Assembly: GCA_029706075.1 (NCBI GenBank)
Contig: JAINUG010000323.1
Location: forward strand, 434,001-498,000
Length of the DNA stretch: 64,000 bases
Direction of reading: 5' to 3'
Origin: Aldrovandia affinis
Lineage: Eukaryota; Chordata; Actinopteri; Notacanthiformes; Halosauridae
Part shown: in pieces, positions 32,628 through 44,651 of the stretch
How positions within the stretch are numbered: the first letter of the stretch is position 1
Layout: the number at the start of each line of letters is the position of its first letter
Made by a program: the position numbers and the translations under genes
Notes under the pieces: model-generated
Databases searched by the model: none
What the model was told of the DNA's origin: nothing
The model's input: only the letters and a program-made list of their open reading frames with translations

Positions 32628-34547
32628 TTTTTTGCGTTTTTTTCTACACATCATAACTGTACTGGTTTTAGGGACTGCCTGACATGTTTCCTGAAAGCGA
32701 AGAAAAATTATTAAACCGCAATCAACACTATTAATAGTAAAATTATTATTATTATCATCGTCTTCATCTTTATTCAGTATTTGTTCATCAACAAGAGAAG
32801 GACATAGAATTCTTTACTTTCTTCTTCTAACACTTAAAGTTCAGCATAAGCTACGTTAATAGTGTTGGATTTCAAATGGTGTACTTTATAAACACATGGC
32901 ATTCATTTTATTGTAAGACTTCTGTTTGAGACAACTGAAAGCACCTCAAACAATGGCCAGATACTGAGAAAGATTATATTTTCAAATTATAACACTTGCC
33001 TCTATTTGAATAGCCCACTGCTGGAATTATATTTCAAGGGATTTCTGCCATGGAAACTTCACCTTTAAAAATGCAAGGTTCAGCAACTAAACAAAACTTG
33101 TTTTCTTATTGGTTTAATTTATTCAAATCATGTTTCATAGTGAAGATTGCATTAGGGCAGATCTTTGAAAATGTGAAGAAAAATGTATTTGAAACTTGAA
33201 ACTGCAGACCTTGGCCAGAAGGCAGTAGATACAATTACAATTTCAACGGTAATAAGTTCAGCACATCCATAAACTTTTCATTCATATCGTTACATTATGT
33301 ATAATATGAGAACTCCCCATTTGTTAGAACATGTTAAAATGTTGAAATGACAAAAAAAATTAGAATTGCACGGTCCAACTAAATCAAGTGTCACGTTCGT
33401 GCACATAGGAACCGTCCATTCATCTTTTTAGACCAAGGAAACTGAGAAAATTGGATTTTTAGCTTTTCTACTATGACTCAAGCTCATTTAAGTCATGGAT
33501 AAATTGAGTTGTGATACAGTTTTAGACTAATTAATCATAAAAGTGCTAATAATTAACTGATGTACCGGTAGGGCCTGCACACACATTGGACCTACATGCT
33601 ATCAAAAGTACTGGATATGCACTGTCCAAAAACTCACTACAGATAAAACAGGTTTTGTCTTTCTTTTTATTCCCACTTTTTGCTTAGTATGGGTTTCAAG
33701 TGCTTGTGATTCACAGCACACAGAAATTAGTCCTCCTCCTTGAGGATTAATTAACTTTTCGCAATCCGACAATGCAGAATGTGTACCAAGGTATGCGACT
33801 CTTACCCTTCACTGATGACCTCACCTTGACCCTCTGATTTGATTTACAATCCCTTTACCGTAGCGCCAGTCCGTATCGGATTTTGGGACAGAGTGTGTTC
33901 ACAGAATGTAGATGCGCTGATACGATGGTTTAATGTATTAAATGGTGGATTTTGTAACAGGATCATAATTGCTGAACGTTACCTTAAATAGAAGCATACA
34001 AGACAAAAAAATCATGATAAAATAATAATAATTGCTATAATAATATCTGAAATACAGCTGGGATTTTTTTTGTTTTTTGTGTATTCGCTGACTCTTGACC
34101 ATTGGCGGGATGGTCAATCGCTCCGCCCCACGGACACCCCTGTATCTGAATCCCAAAGTCTCACTCCACTCCACTTAACCCTCATTCAGAGGAATGGCTG
34201 CCATGGTCCATCCCAGCTCTTCCCTCAGACCCGGGGGATGAGTCTAGAGACCTGTCAGGGGGCACTGCAGTGTGGTCACATGACAGAAATCTTGCCACAT
34301 GAGGTCCTCTACCTTTAGCTGCACATCCGGTCTCTGCTCCAGCATCACCGTTGCCGCTCCTGTTTCTAAGCACACAAATCACACTGTGTTCAGCCGAAGT
34401 GCATAATTTTCACACAGAGCTGATATCCTTATTGATTTGGAGTATATGAAATCGACTCCCTTTTGTGTCATCAGCTTTCTTGGTTGGTTTTGGCATCATC
34501 TTATGTCTGTCATTTCTGACACATTTCTGATCTGTGGTCAGCCCTGC
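32628..34547. other. No gene seen
   Basis: AT-rich. A (TTA/ATC) short tract lies near 32741-32775. Nothing else recognised. Confidence 0.5.
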
Positions 34548-34557
34548 TGGTGTGTGT

Positions 34558-34618
<61 letters not shown>

Positions 34619-34645
34619 CGCCGTTGATGCCTGTGTGTGTGTGTC
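34548..34645. repeat. (TG)n microsatellite
   Basis: About 30 TG units with a short CG-rich interruption (tgcgcgcgtgtgcgccg). ORFs rich in Cys/Val here are repeat translations. Confidence 0.9.
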
Positions 34646-34969
34646 TAATTATACAGACATCAATAGCTCTGATAGGTCTGCCTGCATTTGCAGAGGACTC
34701 CGCTGCTTATTTAGCAACACAAATAAAAGGAATGACAGGGTCTTTCTGCTGCCAGACAGCAGCTCCGCACTGCATCCTCCTCCCTGCATCCCTCTGCCTC
34801 CCCTCTGCCTCTTACTCAGCAAACCGCTCCCGCCTGTAGATGCTTGCTTTTCCTCCCTCCTGTTGAAAAGCTGAAGACACAGGGTGGGAATTGATCATTC
34901 TCTCCTTTTCCTTCGGGGCAAGAGAAACCATGGGAGCTGGGAGAATCCATCAGCGGTGATTGGCATCTC

Positions 34970-35414
34970 CCCTCCTCCCTCCCTCCCTCCCTCCCTCATT
35001 CCTTCCCTCCTTCCTTCCCCCTCCTCCTCCTCCTCCTCCTGCTCCTCCTTTCGCTCTCTCTCGCTCTCTCTCTCTCTTGCGCTCTCTCTCTCAAAGCTGT
35101 TGTTCCCGCACGGCCCGGGCGCATCGTTGCGCTGCCGTGGACAGACGCTGATGGTGGGAGGCTGAACGCTCTGAAGGATGCAGTCAGGGGGGCTCCCGTC
35201 GCCGCCGTTCGCCGGGGCGCGTACACGATCCTGAGCAAGCCGCGCCGGTCCGCCGACGCGACCTCTGACCTCTCCTCCCCCCGCGGACCACTGTCTGATC
35301 AGCTCTTTCCGGGTAGATTTACCGCGAGCGCGCTCGCGAAAGACGCTCGCATCATGCGGCCGGACTAACGGCCATTTCCTCGAACCCCAGCTCCGACCAC
35401 AGCCTCCTGCCTGC
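34970..35414 (+). promoter_or_regulatory. CT-rich tract and CpG island upstream of candidate exon 3
   Basis: 34972-35092 is (CCCT/CTC)-rich. 35093-35400 is the densest CpG block in the window (ttcccgcacggcccgggcgcatcg, cgccgccgttcgccggggcgcg, ttaccgcgagcgcgctcgcg). This is the profile of a CpG-island promoter with its 5' UTR. Two short upstream ORFs lie in it: 35178-35234 (18 codons, same frame as the exon ATG) and 35354-35368 (4 codons). The 214-aa minus-strand ORF across this block is a GC-rich artefact. Confidence 0.65.
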
Positions 35415-35455
35415 ATGGACCTGTTTGGCTTGGTGAAGATGGCAAAGCTGCCAGG
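35415..35455 (+). CDS. Candidate alternative first coding exon 3 (13 codons + 2 nt)
   Basis: ATG at 35415 (T at -3, G at +4; moderate context) opens MDLFGLVKMAKLP and then GG, followed by the donor GTGAGT at 35456-35461. The nearest in-frame upstream stop is TGA 35232-35234, with no in-frame ATG between, which supports this start. It sits at the 3' edge of the CpG island, as expected for a first exon. Phase and donor are identical to the candidates at 2416 and 19401. A short amphipathic or hydrophobic N-terminus is possible; no domain or gene can be named from 13 residues. Confidence 0.55.
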
Positions 35456-38400
35456 GTGAGTGTGCTGGATGCAGTGGAGGGAGAGGGGGAGAAGGAACCA
35501 CTGGCACAATGTTAGAACCCAGAGAAACTGCAGCTGCAAGGATTAAGAGGGAGGGGAGGGTTGTTTAGGATCGTCAACGGTCAAAGTTTTTTTTTTTCTG
35601 TGATCCTGAGAGTAGGATGTAGGAGTAGGCAGTATGTTTGCATGTATTGTAGTTTGAGATGAGAGGCAGAGGGAGCAAGCGAGAGTGAAACTGTGTGCAA
35701 GAACGCACAGCTAAAAGTGACAGACCGTGCAGCATTTCATAGTTGTAGACTTAATGTTGCGTTCAATGCGTTCATCTTTATTAGTGAGACATAGTGATTT
35801 CTCAGATCTCACACCTTAGATAAGGACCGTAGCTGCGTGCGCTTGCTCAGTGACATGCGCCTGAAAGAATGGTCTAAATTAAACTCATGTTGTACTTATT
35901 GTGTCCATTGTCATATGTGAATCTTTGATATGAGAGTTGAATTTCAATGAAGAGGTTTCCATTTATTCTTTAAAACATAAGTTAGTCTTGCCGTAGGGCA
36001 TACACCTGTCGACTGCAGTTGTGCAATATTTCTGCGATTTATTTATACATTTTAAACATTTTTAGAAGTGATACAGCAATGCATGATACATGAGCAACAT
36101 TGTGAAATTGTCTGGATTATGTATAGTTCACTCCTATTATTTTGCACGTATGCATCCGTCGGAGGTTGGTAATATTTCTGTAGTTCCCTGGAAAATTTTC
36201 ATACACAAGTTAATGACATCAGAAAAATGTTTGGTTCTGTATACATGCTGGGCATATCCAATCACGTACTTCCCCTGGACTTGAGTTCAGGCAGGATCAC
36301 ACAGTGCCCTTTTGATACTATGTATGACTTTCCTAAGGTTAGCTCAGGTCCTGAAGTTTGAATAAATTGGCTCTGCTGTTATTTGTGAGTGTGGGATGCA
36401 CTACAGAGCAGAGCCTGCAGAGAAAGGAGAAGACATGAGGCTTCACAGAGCTCAAACATGCGCTGCTCTGTGTGTGTTCACTGTGAACCTGCACACAACC
36501 TGCTCTGTGTGTATGTGTCTATGAGGGCTGTGAGCCCACACATGAATTGCCTTGTGTATGGACGTGTGTGTGTGTTTGTGTGTTACAAACCTTCCCTTAG
36601 ACCCCAGGATGTGTGCCATACAGGGTGTGCCATACAAGTACCAAAAGGGTAAGATCTAACAAGTGATGTGTGTGTAGTGACTATATGCAAATATAAACCA
36701 AAAACAAGGGGCCAGGCAGTTTCCACAATCCAAAAGACATAAGGTGAACTCACCACAGCCGTAGGAAGCAGTTGTTAGCCCCATGCCATCCCAGTCTTGC
36801 CCTGGTTTACTTATCTCCATTTTGGAGCAGATCATTTATTGTTGGACAAACAAACACTTGCCCACAGTTTCTCTGAGGCTTTTCAAAATCGGGTTTCCAC
36901 GCTCCAACGAGAACACAAACAAAAGGAAAACAATCACGAAGACGAGGCCGCAAGGCCACCATTCATCTCCCCCCTTTCACTCCCTATTCCAAATCCTCAT
37001 CTCCCTCTCGACGCCTGCTTCAGGTGAGGTCACACCTATATGCCATTTTGGAAGGGAAGCGCCTGTCCTTGCATCGGAACACGTGCCCAAAATAAAATAC
37101 AAAAAGTATTGCTTTTGTGAGAGACCTCTGACCAGTCACAGTGTGACCTCAGTGGATTCACTGTGTGTGTCTGCTCTCATATGCTTTTGGAGCAAAAGGT
37201 TAATTCCCTCCGTTGCTCATAGAGGTGTCTGCATTTTGTTACTGGGTTTATGCATAGGTATTTCAGGTTGCTGCAATTGATGTTAGAGAGATGCTATGGT
37301 AATATATTTGTAAAGATGTGAACTAAATGTATAAAGCAGCGTGTTGGTATGTGAGTGAACAATGATATTATCACTGCAGTGTCATAGTGTACCACGGTAT
37401 GACCGATTTATGCATTTGATTGGTATTAAAAAGGTAAAAATTGATTTTTAATCTCTCTGACAAGACTTATCTTATATATAAATATTGTATGTGGAGTATA
37501 CACACACATACAACACACACACACACACACACAAACACACACCTGTGCATACACACACACACACACACACACAAAATTATGACAGTATATGCTCTCACAT
37601 ACAAATACACACATACTGTAGGTAAATGTGCCCATTTAAACACACACACACACACACACACAAACGACAATTCTCATTCATTTTAAAGTGCTGAAGGTTT
37701 GAGCCCCGTACGGCACAGGAAACAAATTGTCTCACTTTTCGGAGAGAAGCTGTTATTAGCGTTCTGCCACTCTGCAGTTCTGTGATCTCCTGCATTTACC
37801 CTCCAAGGCTGCCCAGTAATGCTTCTCTACTGTTTAACTCCGTGGCATAAAGTATAGCAAAATAGTCTACTTCAGTTTCACAGGTTTGCATAAATGTGCG
37901 AAATGAACACAAACATTCTCCTCTGAAAACAAAATGAACTTGAGAAGTGAGGATTCGTATTATGTTCAAGTGCAATGACAACACCAGTATATTTTTCACA
38001 TCAAATCCCTATGAAGTGTAGTGGCTGAATTATGCATTTTTTAAAAACATGTGGCCATCTTAATGCTGGGAATGGCCTGGCCTTCCTGGGGAATAGCCTA
38101 CTATTTTAAACTACATTTGCACAGTTCAATGGCAAAATCATCTCTTCTGACAAATGTTTCGTATGTCATAATGTTTTCATAAGCATCACTGTTGTTTTCA
38201 CTTTTATTGATATTTGATGATGACTATACAAAACCACAGAAAAAAATGATTTAGGCTGTGTGGTGTGTGGTTGACCCCTGTGTGGCTGACCCCTGCATAA
38301 ACATTTCATTATTAACAATTAATGGCACGCCATATCAGTTCCATTAGCAACATAGAAACGCCTTTTCCTTTATATCTTTACTTCCCTACCTAACATTCTA

Positions 38401-38655
38401 CATTGCTATTTACGAGATAACTAAAAACAGCAATACAACTTAGGCTGCTGCTTTAGTACAAAGTACTGACAATAAGAAAACTTCCTTGAGCGCTTTCGAT
38501 TACACCTCATCCGTGCCACGGAACAAAAGCTCAGTGGACATGGTGCCAAAGCTCAGTTACATTCTCAAACAGTGCACTGTGATTTGTCCTCATGGGTGCT
38601 CCAATTGAGGGCCGGTATGAGAACATTTTAAAATCAGACTGTGTCTGGGGTGGAG
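35456..38655. other. Probable intron; (CA)n tracts, no other gene seen
   Basis: CA/TG microsatellites lie at 37500-37575 and 37640-37665. ORFs at 36389-36652, 36783-37280 and 37796-37999 have no recognisable domain. Confidence 0.45.
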
Positions 38656-38659
38656 TGCA

Positions 38660-38945
38660 TGTCACTCCTGTCATGTCACAGTGCGCGGCAGTGTAGTATA
38701 ATAGTTTGGCTTGTAACTCAGAGGTTACCAGTTTTATTCCCAGGAGGAGCGGTTGCCAGTTTTATTCCCAGGAGGGGCACTGCCACTGTACCCTTCATTA
38801 TCCACCTCATTATCCCCCAATATTTAATATGTGGTTATGCCATTGATACAGGTGTATAAATTGATTGTATGTCAATAAATGTAAGCTATGTAAGTTGCTC
38901 TGGATAAGAGCATCTGCTAAATGCCTGAAATGTAAAAGGTAAAAA
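38660..38945 (+). mobile_element. tRNA-derived SINE with duplicated B-box segment
   Basis: The head reads gcggcagtgtagtataatag (A-box-like), then ggcttgtaactcagaggtta and ccagttttattcccaggagg, which occurs twice in tandem (38728-38755 and 38753-38782). A piece of the MITE repeat (aatatttaatatgtggttat, 38820-38840) follows. The element ends in the shared tail gttgctctggataagagcat. Different head, same tail as the SINE at 4003. Confidence 0.8.
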
Positions 38946-39886
38946 TGTAACTCCGCTCAAAACTGGAAGGAAACTTTCACCACAGGCATATGATTTGAAG
39001 AACGGACAGTCTTGTGATAGCAGAATTAGTTCAAACTTTCTTCCCTGAAATAAATGTAAGAGTATTTTTCATAGGAGTAGTCTCTGGTTGCAGAGCTTTT
39101 GACAGTCTCTACTCCCACAGGACACCTGGCCTTGCAGGTATGCCACCGCATAGTTCAGGTGTCTAATTCATTGTTTATATAATTATTATTTACTTATTAC
39201 CATCATTTCAAAGCTTTATCTTTTTTAGGCTTTATCTTCCACTTCCCCCACATCATGTGCACTCCATTTTACCTCCCTACTCATGGACACAAAATAGTTT
39301 CTCCTTTTCCTTGGCTGGGTTTACATTTTCCAGTCCCATTTTTGGCTCGCTAGCTGATTTTAACTCCAGTCTCAGTATTCCCTGCATCTATTTCCGTTTG
39401 ATCAGGAATTGGTTCGTTAAGACAACATTTTATAGCTAACCTTTGGGATCAGGTAACGATGAGAAAAACAATGTGCCTTGAACACCCTGAGTGGTCTTTT
39501 GAATCTATTGTCAAACAGTTTGCAAGCTGTGCGCTGTTCTTGTGGTTCTTAAAATGGGAAATAAACCAGTGGTACTTTGGCAGGTATTTATCATTGCATT
39601 GGGTTTGCTTCTTATTTTATAAGACTAGTAACTACCAAATAGGCCTTATGAAGCTTTTGGTTTTGTTACCTTTGCACGCACACCCCCTCCCAGTCAGTTT
39701 AATTTGCAACCCCCCATTGGTTCACAGCAACAAAAAAAATCCAGTTTTTTCAAGTATGCAGTTGTGCCACGTGGAACACCTGATGAGGTGCTGTGAGCTT
39801 CTTTGTCAGCCTTTGTGCATTACATGTATGGCGTTGTATGGTTCCAGCTATTCCCATTAGCTCATAGCAATAATATTTTGTGCATA
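38946..39886. other. No gene seen
   Basis: ORFs at 39257-39439 and 39459-39860 have no domain or splice context. Confidence 0.45.
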
Positions 39887-39888
39887 GC

Positions 39889-40039
39889 ATAGATGTAACA
39901 AGTGGGGGGAATGGGGAGGACATGTCCCAATATTAAACCAATATTCAAAACAGTCATATCTGTCCCCCCCAATAATTTGTAGATATAAAACGTTCTATTT
40001 CATTATGACCCCCCCATAATTTAATATGTGGTTACGCCC
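39889..40039. mobile_element. MITE-like repeat, copy 2, with 8-bp target duplication
   Basis: Homologous to 8931-9095. It is bounded by the identical 8-mer tgcatagc at 39881-39888 and 40040-40047, the duplication length made by hAT-superfamily transposases. Termini share only a short inverted gtaac. The internal poly-C/poly-G runs (cccccccaataatttg) are typical of the family. Confidence 0.7.
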
Positions 40040-40047
40040 TGCATAGC

Positions 40048-41394
40048 CGCTAATTTTGATCTTCCTAGTTCTATTTTGTACGAGGCTTTCATGTCAATAC
40101 TGTAGCTGAACTCTTTATGTTTTTAAAAAGAATCACAGTAAATAATTTCACTGACAGACAAAGCACTCCACGAAAACCTTTAAGTTGCACAATTTTCTTG
40201 ATTTGAGTCCTGATAATCTTCCTAAGGGATTTAGTCTCTGATCACAGAGGCTGTTAGTCATCAGCATCAGTGCAGTTGCTGTAATATCTGCTCTGCATGT
40301 CTGGAAATGAAGAAGAGAGGGGGCTGGGGGGAGAATCCACAACGGTTTACTCAATAGACCCTCATATTAAAAAAAGATCAAGAGATCTAGGGAGCAGGCT
40401 TCTATTCAAGCTTTAACCAGGGCAAAAGTCACAGAGACACTCAGTCAGGGGTTCCACTGGATTATCACACTGTTTCAGTGCAAGAGTGAGTGTCATGCTC
40501 GGTTTGCTTAAAGAATGGGATATGGGCAAGTAATTTTCAGTACAGAACTGTTGTTTTCAATATGTGTAAAATGTGAGTTGGATCTGGATTGAGGCATATA
40601 AAAATCTTTAAGGATGAATAACGTTGTGGCAGGTGGAGACTATGTATAGACCCAGTGCACACCACAGGGAATTTACAAGTACATGTTATACATTGGGGCT
40701 ACCTATGGTGTAGATGACAGAAGACATAGATGGCAAAACATGATGTTATGCGAACTAAAACATGAAACATCATCATTTGAGAATGGGCTCCTTTCCCACG
40801 TTAAACAAAATTGGAAATCTTCTGTCCATGAACTGCAGGTCAATGCATTCATTAAAACTTGAACTGTAGAACCAAATCATATAATTAAACTTCCGTCCAT
40901 AGTGCACTTATGTTTCAAAGCGAGAGGATCCAGGAGAGTTATTTTCATTTTTATGATGTAATTCATATTGTGTGTCTAATCCAGCGACGCACGAGAAGCC
41001 AGTTACTCTAAGATTGCCTTCCAGCTTGATTTGCAATGATTTTATCCTTTTTCTGCTTTGGGTAGTTTCTGGGGGGTTTATACAGTTTTTAATTTGATAG
41101 GCAGAATTTTGTGAGCAGGTTAGAATAGCCAATGTTTTTTTCGAACCGAAATGACGCTTCTGTTTCTTGGAACAGGGAAATTGGGAAACGCTTCTGTCAT
41201 TGTCTGGGCAATAGCCTACACTGCAACGAATAACAACTGCTCCAAATGGGCCATTGCTAAGAGAATGATGCCACATCCAGTTTATTATAACATGTTAAAA
41301 CAAAAGGCAAGTTAACTGATACAGGTAAGCAAACAGCAATCACGTATGGAAATTGTTAAGTAGGCTAATCACATTCTTTCGATGCCAACAAAAT
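40048..41394. other. No gene seen
   Basis: No motif recognised; the 122-aa minus ORF at 40908-41276 is not assignable. Confidence 0.45.
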
Positions 41395-41605
41395 GTTTGC
41401 CTTTTTAAAAATACGATTCATAGATCACGGCACTGAGCTGCATTCAATACATTAAATAGTTTTGTAGAGCGTTTTTAAGGGGAAGCAGAGCTGAATTGAA
41501 AGTCTGGATGAAAAACGTTCTGATTAGCAGAGTGCAAGCGTGTCTTCAGTGTGTGGAGCCAATTGATACGAAGGATATCAACTGACTAATATATGAGCTA
41601 CATGA
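41395..41605 (+). repeat. Diverged direct duplication, unit 1
   Basis: Aligned with 42280-42490. The shared block includes agcagagctgaattgaaagt, ctggatgaaaaac, agagtgcaagcgtgtct and gaggatatca/gaaggatatca. About 880 bp apart in direct orientation, with substitutions and small indels. Not matched to a transposon I know. Confidence 0.75.
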
Positions 41606-42279
41606 ACCATTAACGATGTAGTTACTATATAACCACAATAGAGCTACAGTGTGGTTTGAAATGCAATAGCCTACAACTATAAAAGTAGCAAATATATAAA
41701 AATAACAAATGTACGCATGCCAAACACGATTTTTAACGTTACTGTTGCTAAATATGTAGCATAGTGGCAATATTTGTAAAACATTGTCAGCTCATTCTAG
41801 AGTGTTCTCTGTGAAGTTAACTCATCCAAAACCAGTTCTGTTAAACACTCCCGTCTGCAGAAGTCAAGCTCAATACAGTTTCAATCGATTTTCCCATTTC
41901 AAAATGTTCAGACTGTCGAATGTATCACTAATACATTTACTGTAACAACTTTTTCTTGTGAAAGGTTTTCACGAGAACATGAAAATTATTGGTTTTAAAT
42001 GAAATAATTCCGTATGAAAAATGTGCTTTGGGTTTTGCAAGTCCCAGTGAGATGTAAATACCGAAGTCACCTGGACCAGGCATTAACATCCCTACTGTTA
42101 GCATGGGGAGCATTTTGTGCTCGGCCGTATTATAAAGACTTGTGTATAAATAATAAACTTTTTTTTTTTTTTTACAATCAAATTAGTTCAAAATTGTTGT
42201 AACAATCACTATAATGCTAGTGAAGCTCGATGACGACTTAATCCTCTTAACGTATTGTATTACTCCTTTGAATTTGTTC

Positions 42280-42490
42280 ATTTTTAAAATATGTTTCTTA
42301 CATCAATGCGCCAAGCTGCATTCAATACGTGAAATAGGGTTGTGAAGTGTTTTGTAGCTGAAGCAGAGCTGAATTGAAAGTCTGGATGAAAAACACTCTC
42401 GGATTAGTAGAGTGCAAGCGTGTCTCAAGTGTGTGGCGCAAACTGATACGGAGGATATCAATTGACTAACATATGAGCGACACTACCAAG
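42280..42490 (+). repeat. Diverged direct duplication, unit 2
   Basis: Partner of 41395-41605. The region between (41606-42279) shows no further repetition, so this is not a longer tandem array. It may be two copies of an unknown short element or an old local duplication. Confidence 0.75.
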
Positions 42491-43465
42491 AACCACAAAT
42501 AATGTCTGTCACTAACAACAGCTGTGAATTTTAAAAAAGTCACATTCTACCTCTTTTACATGAGCATAATACTGCAGCATGGAGCAGGTGGTTGTGACCC
42601 TGGAGCCAGGCTAAGGAGGGAAGGATCATGCTTTAGCAGATGTGTGTGCCTGTTTCCTGTTGCTGTCCGAGGTCCTTCAAGCCTCACAGGAGGTCAGAAA
42701 CAACAGTTGCAAAGAGCAGGAGTGGTGCCCCCTCTGCTCCTCCCCCACCCCAATTAACATCACAGAGTGATTAATAACAGTCAATGCCAATGTTTCTGGG
42801 GTTGACACCATCCTGCTTGCCACAACCGGAAGGGCCTCCCATCCACATATTCACGTCATTGAGGTGATTCATAAAATGAAAACCCGCTGGTAAAACAACT
42901 CCTACTCCTCTACGGTCTAAGGCTGGATTTATGCAGCATGCTTTCTAATGCTGAGACACATTGCTTTGGAACCCCTGAACAAATTTACATTTAAGGTTTC
43001 ATTTGAATTGAATTGAACTTTTGTTTACAGAGAAGAATAAGGCACCAATGATTGAATACCATTGCTGCCATTATTCAAACACGACCTTCATACATCGGAA
43101 AAAACTACCATTGAAATGCAGCGCTGCCACTGGCATTGTTTATGAATAATGCACATAATGACTTGTGCTCTGCACTTTTGGTTTGTGTGGAGGTATGGAG
43201 GGACAACATTTCTGAGATTACGGATATAAAGGTTTGTTTAGAAATGATTCACTTCAGTCTGCTTTGTTGCTGTCAATTATGTGATTTCTGCAGTGTGCCA
43301 GATGTTAATGTTGTCAATGTGTGTCTTTATTATCCAGTGTCAACGTTGATGTTGTGAAAGATAACAAATGGCTTGCTCTCTACACGGCACTCCTTAAATG
43401 CTTGGATACGTTTTATACTTTAACATATTGCTGTATTTGAAAAGCTGTAGTTAAAACTGATGGTG
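42491..43465. other. No gene seen
   Basis: No motif recognised. Confidence 0.45.
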
Positions 43466-43622
43466 TACAGGTATCTGGCAATATAAAGGCAACACTTTGA
43501 TACAAGAAGGGACACAAGAAGACTCCCGGCTAGGTGGTGGGGGGGGGGGTTCATTGGAAAGGGGAGGGTTAGGCCTATCCGCAGCTACTGGCCATGTTGC
43601 CTTTATTTTGACAGTTACAGTT
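43466..43622. mobile_element. Minimal MITE derivative of Tc1 family D
   Basis: Termini tacaggtatctggcaatata and gcctttattttgacagttac are inverted versions of the family D ends. Only about 100 bp of unrelated or decayed sequence, with a poly-G run (43540-43549), lies between. Confidence 0.75.
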
Positions 43623-44651
43623 ACAGTTATTTTGCACAGTCACAAACACAAATGAGCAGTCTTTGTAATTGTATTAATTATATGCCTTGATTTTACTTTC
43701 TTTTACAAAAAAACAAAACATTTAAACAAATAAATACAAATCAAAATTAGAATAATGTCTTTCCAGTAAAGCCCTATTTAGATAATTGTCCTGGCCAAAA
43801 AGGCAGGATGAAACAAAACACATTTAGCAGTTTCAACAATACAATACATTAAAATAACAGTTAATAACAGCATAAAGTATATAATTATATCATAGATATC
43901 ATATATATAGGATATCATTCATGATCCATGATTCATTCATCATTCAAGATATTTTGTAAACAATTTTACCCCTTTTTTGGCCCGCAAATTGGAATGACCA
44001 ATTATACCTCTCAAGTCACCATTCCCCACTCATGCAAGAGCCACTGCAGCTAATGGGCATGCACTCCTCTGATGCACTCGCCCACAAGGCAGTGGCTATT
44101 TTACACACTGCTGGTCACACAGTACTACAAGAGAGCTAGCACTACTCAGAGAAGAGGCATATCTCACTGATGACAACTGGCACTGTTGCCTTTGGGCACC
44201 TAACACATTGTTGGGAGGAACTAATTCCGTGATAATTCAAGCAACTCATTTGCTAATTTAATTTGCTATGGGGTTTTTTTCTGAATACGTGGTAGAAAAA
44301 AATAAATATAATTCAGGACCTCCATACCGTAGCCGATCCATAAAAACTCTCCCATAGCATACAGTACAGTAAATAGTATACCATCATTTTCTATTTCATT
44401 TTGTAACACCAGGTCAGTACATACCCTGGAGCGACAGGACTATGTCAGCATTCAAAATTATGCACTTGTCTCCGTATATCATTCATCATTTTTCTTTCTA
44501 CGGTTTACACGGACGTGCAGTATCTAGGGCCTAGTAATACATTGTTCGTGTCAAAACAGTAAAAGGGGTCAATCATAACCCTAGGCAACAAACCCGGGTT
44601 GCTGGAACATGAAGGAAACTGTTGTTCTTCTGTTGTTTCAAACTAAAACTA
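43623..44651. other. No gene; degenerate SINE-like repeat at 43974-44225
   Basis: 43974-44225 begins ggcccgcaaattggaatgac and has a block structure seen in antisense fish SINE/repeat families, loosely like 5655-5925. The assignment is weak. At 44595-44620 a terminal-repeat-like ggaacatgaaggaaac may be the split left end of the Tc1-D copy at 45995. Confidence 0.4.

Noticed and set aside
34895-35539. 214-aa minus-strand ORF across the CpG island
   Set aside because: Composition-driven open frame in GC- and CT-rich DNA; Arg/Glu-rich part is the simple repeat; no domain or splice support.
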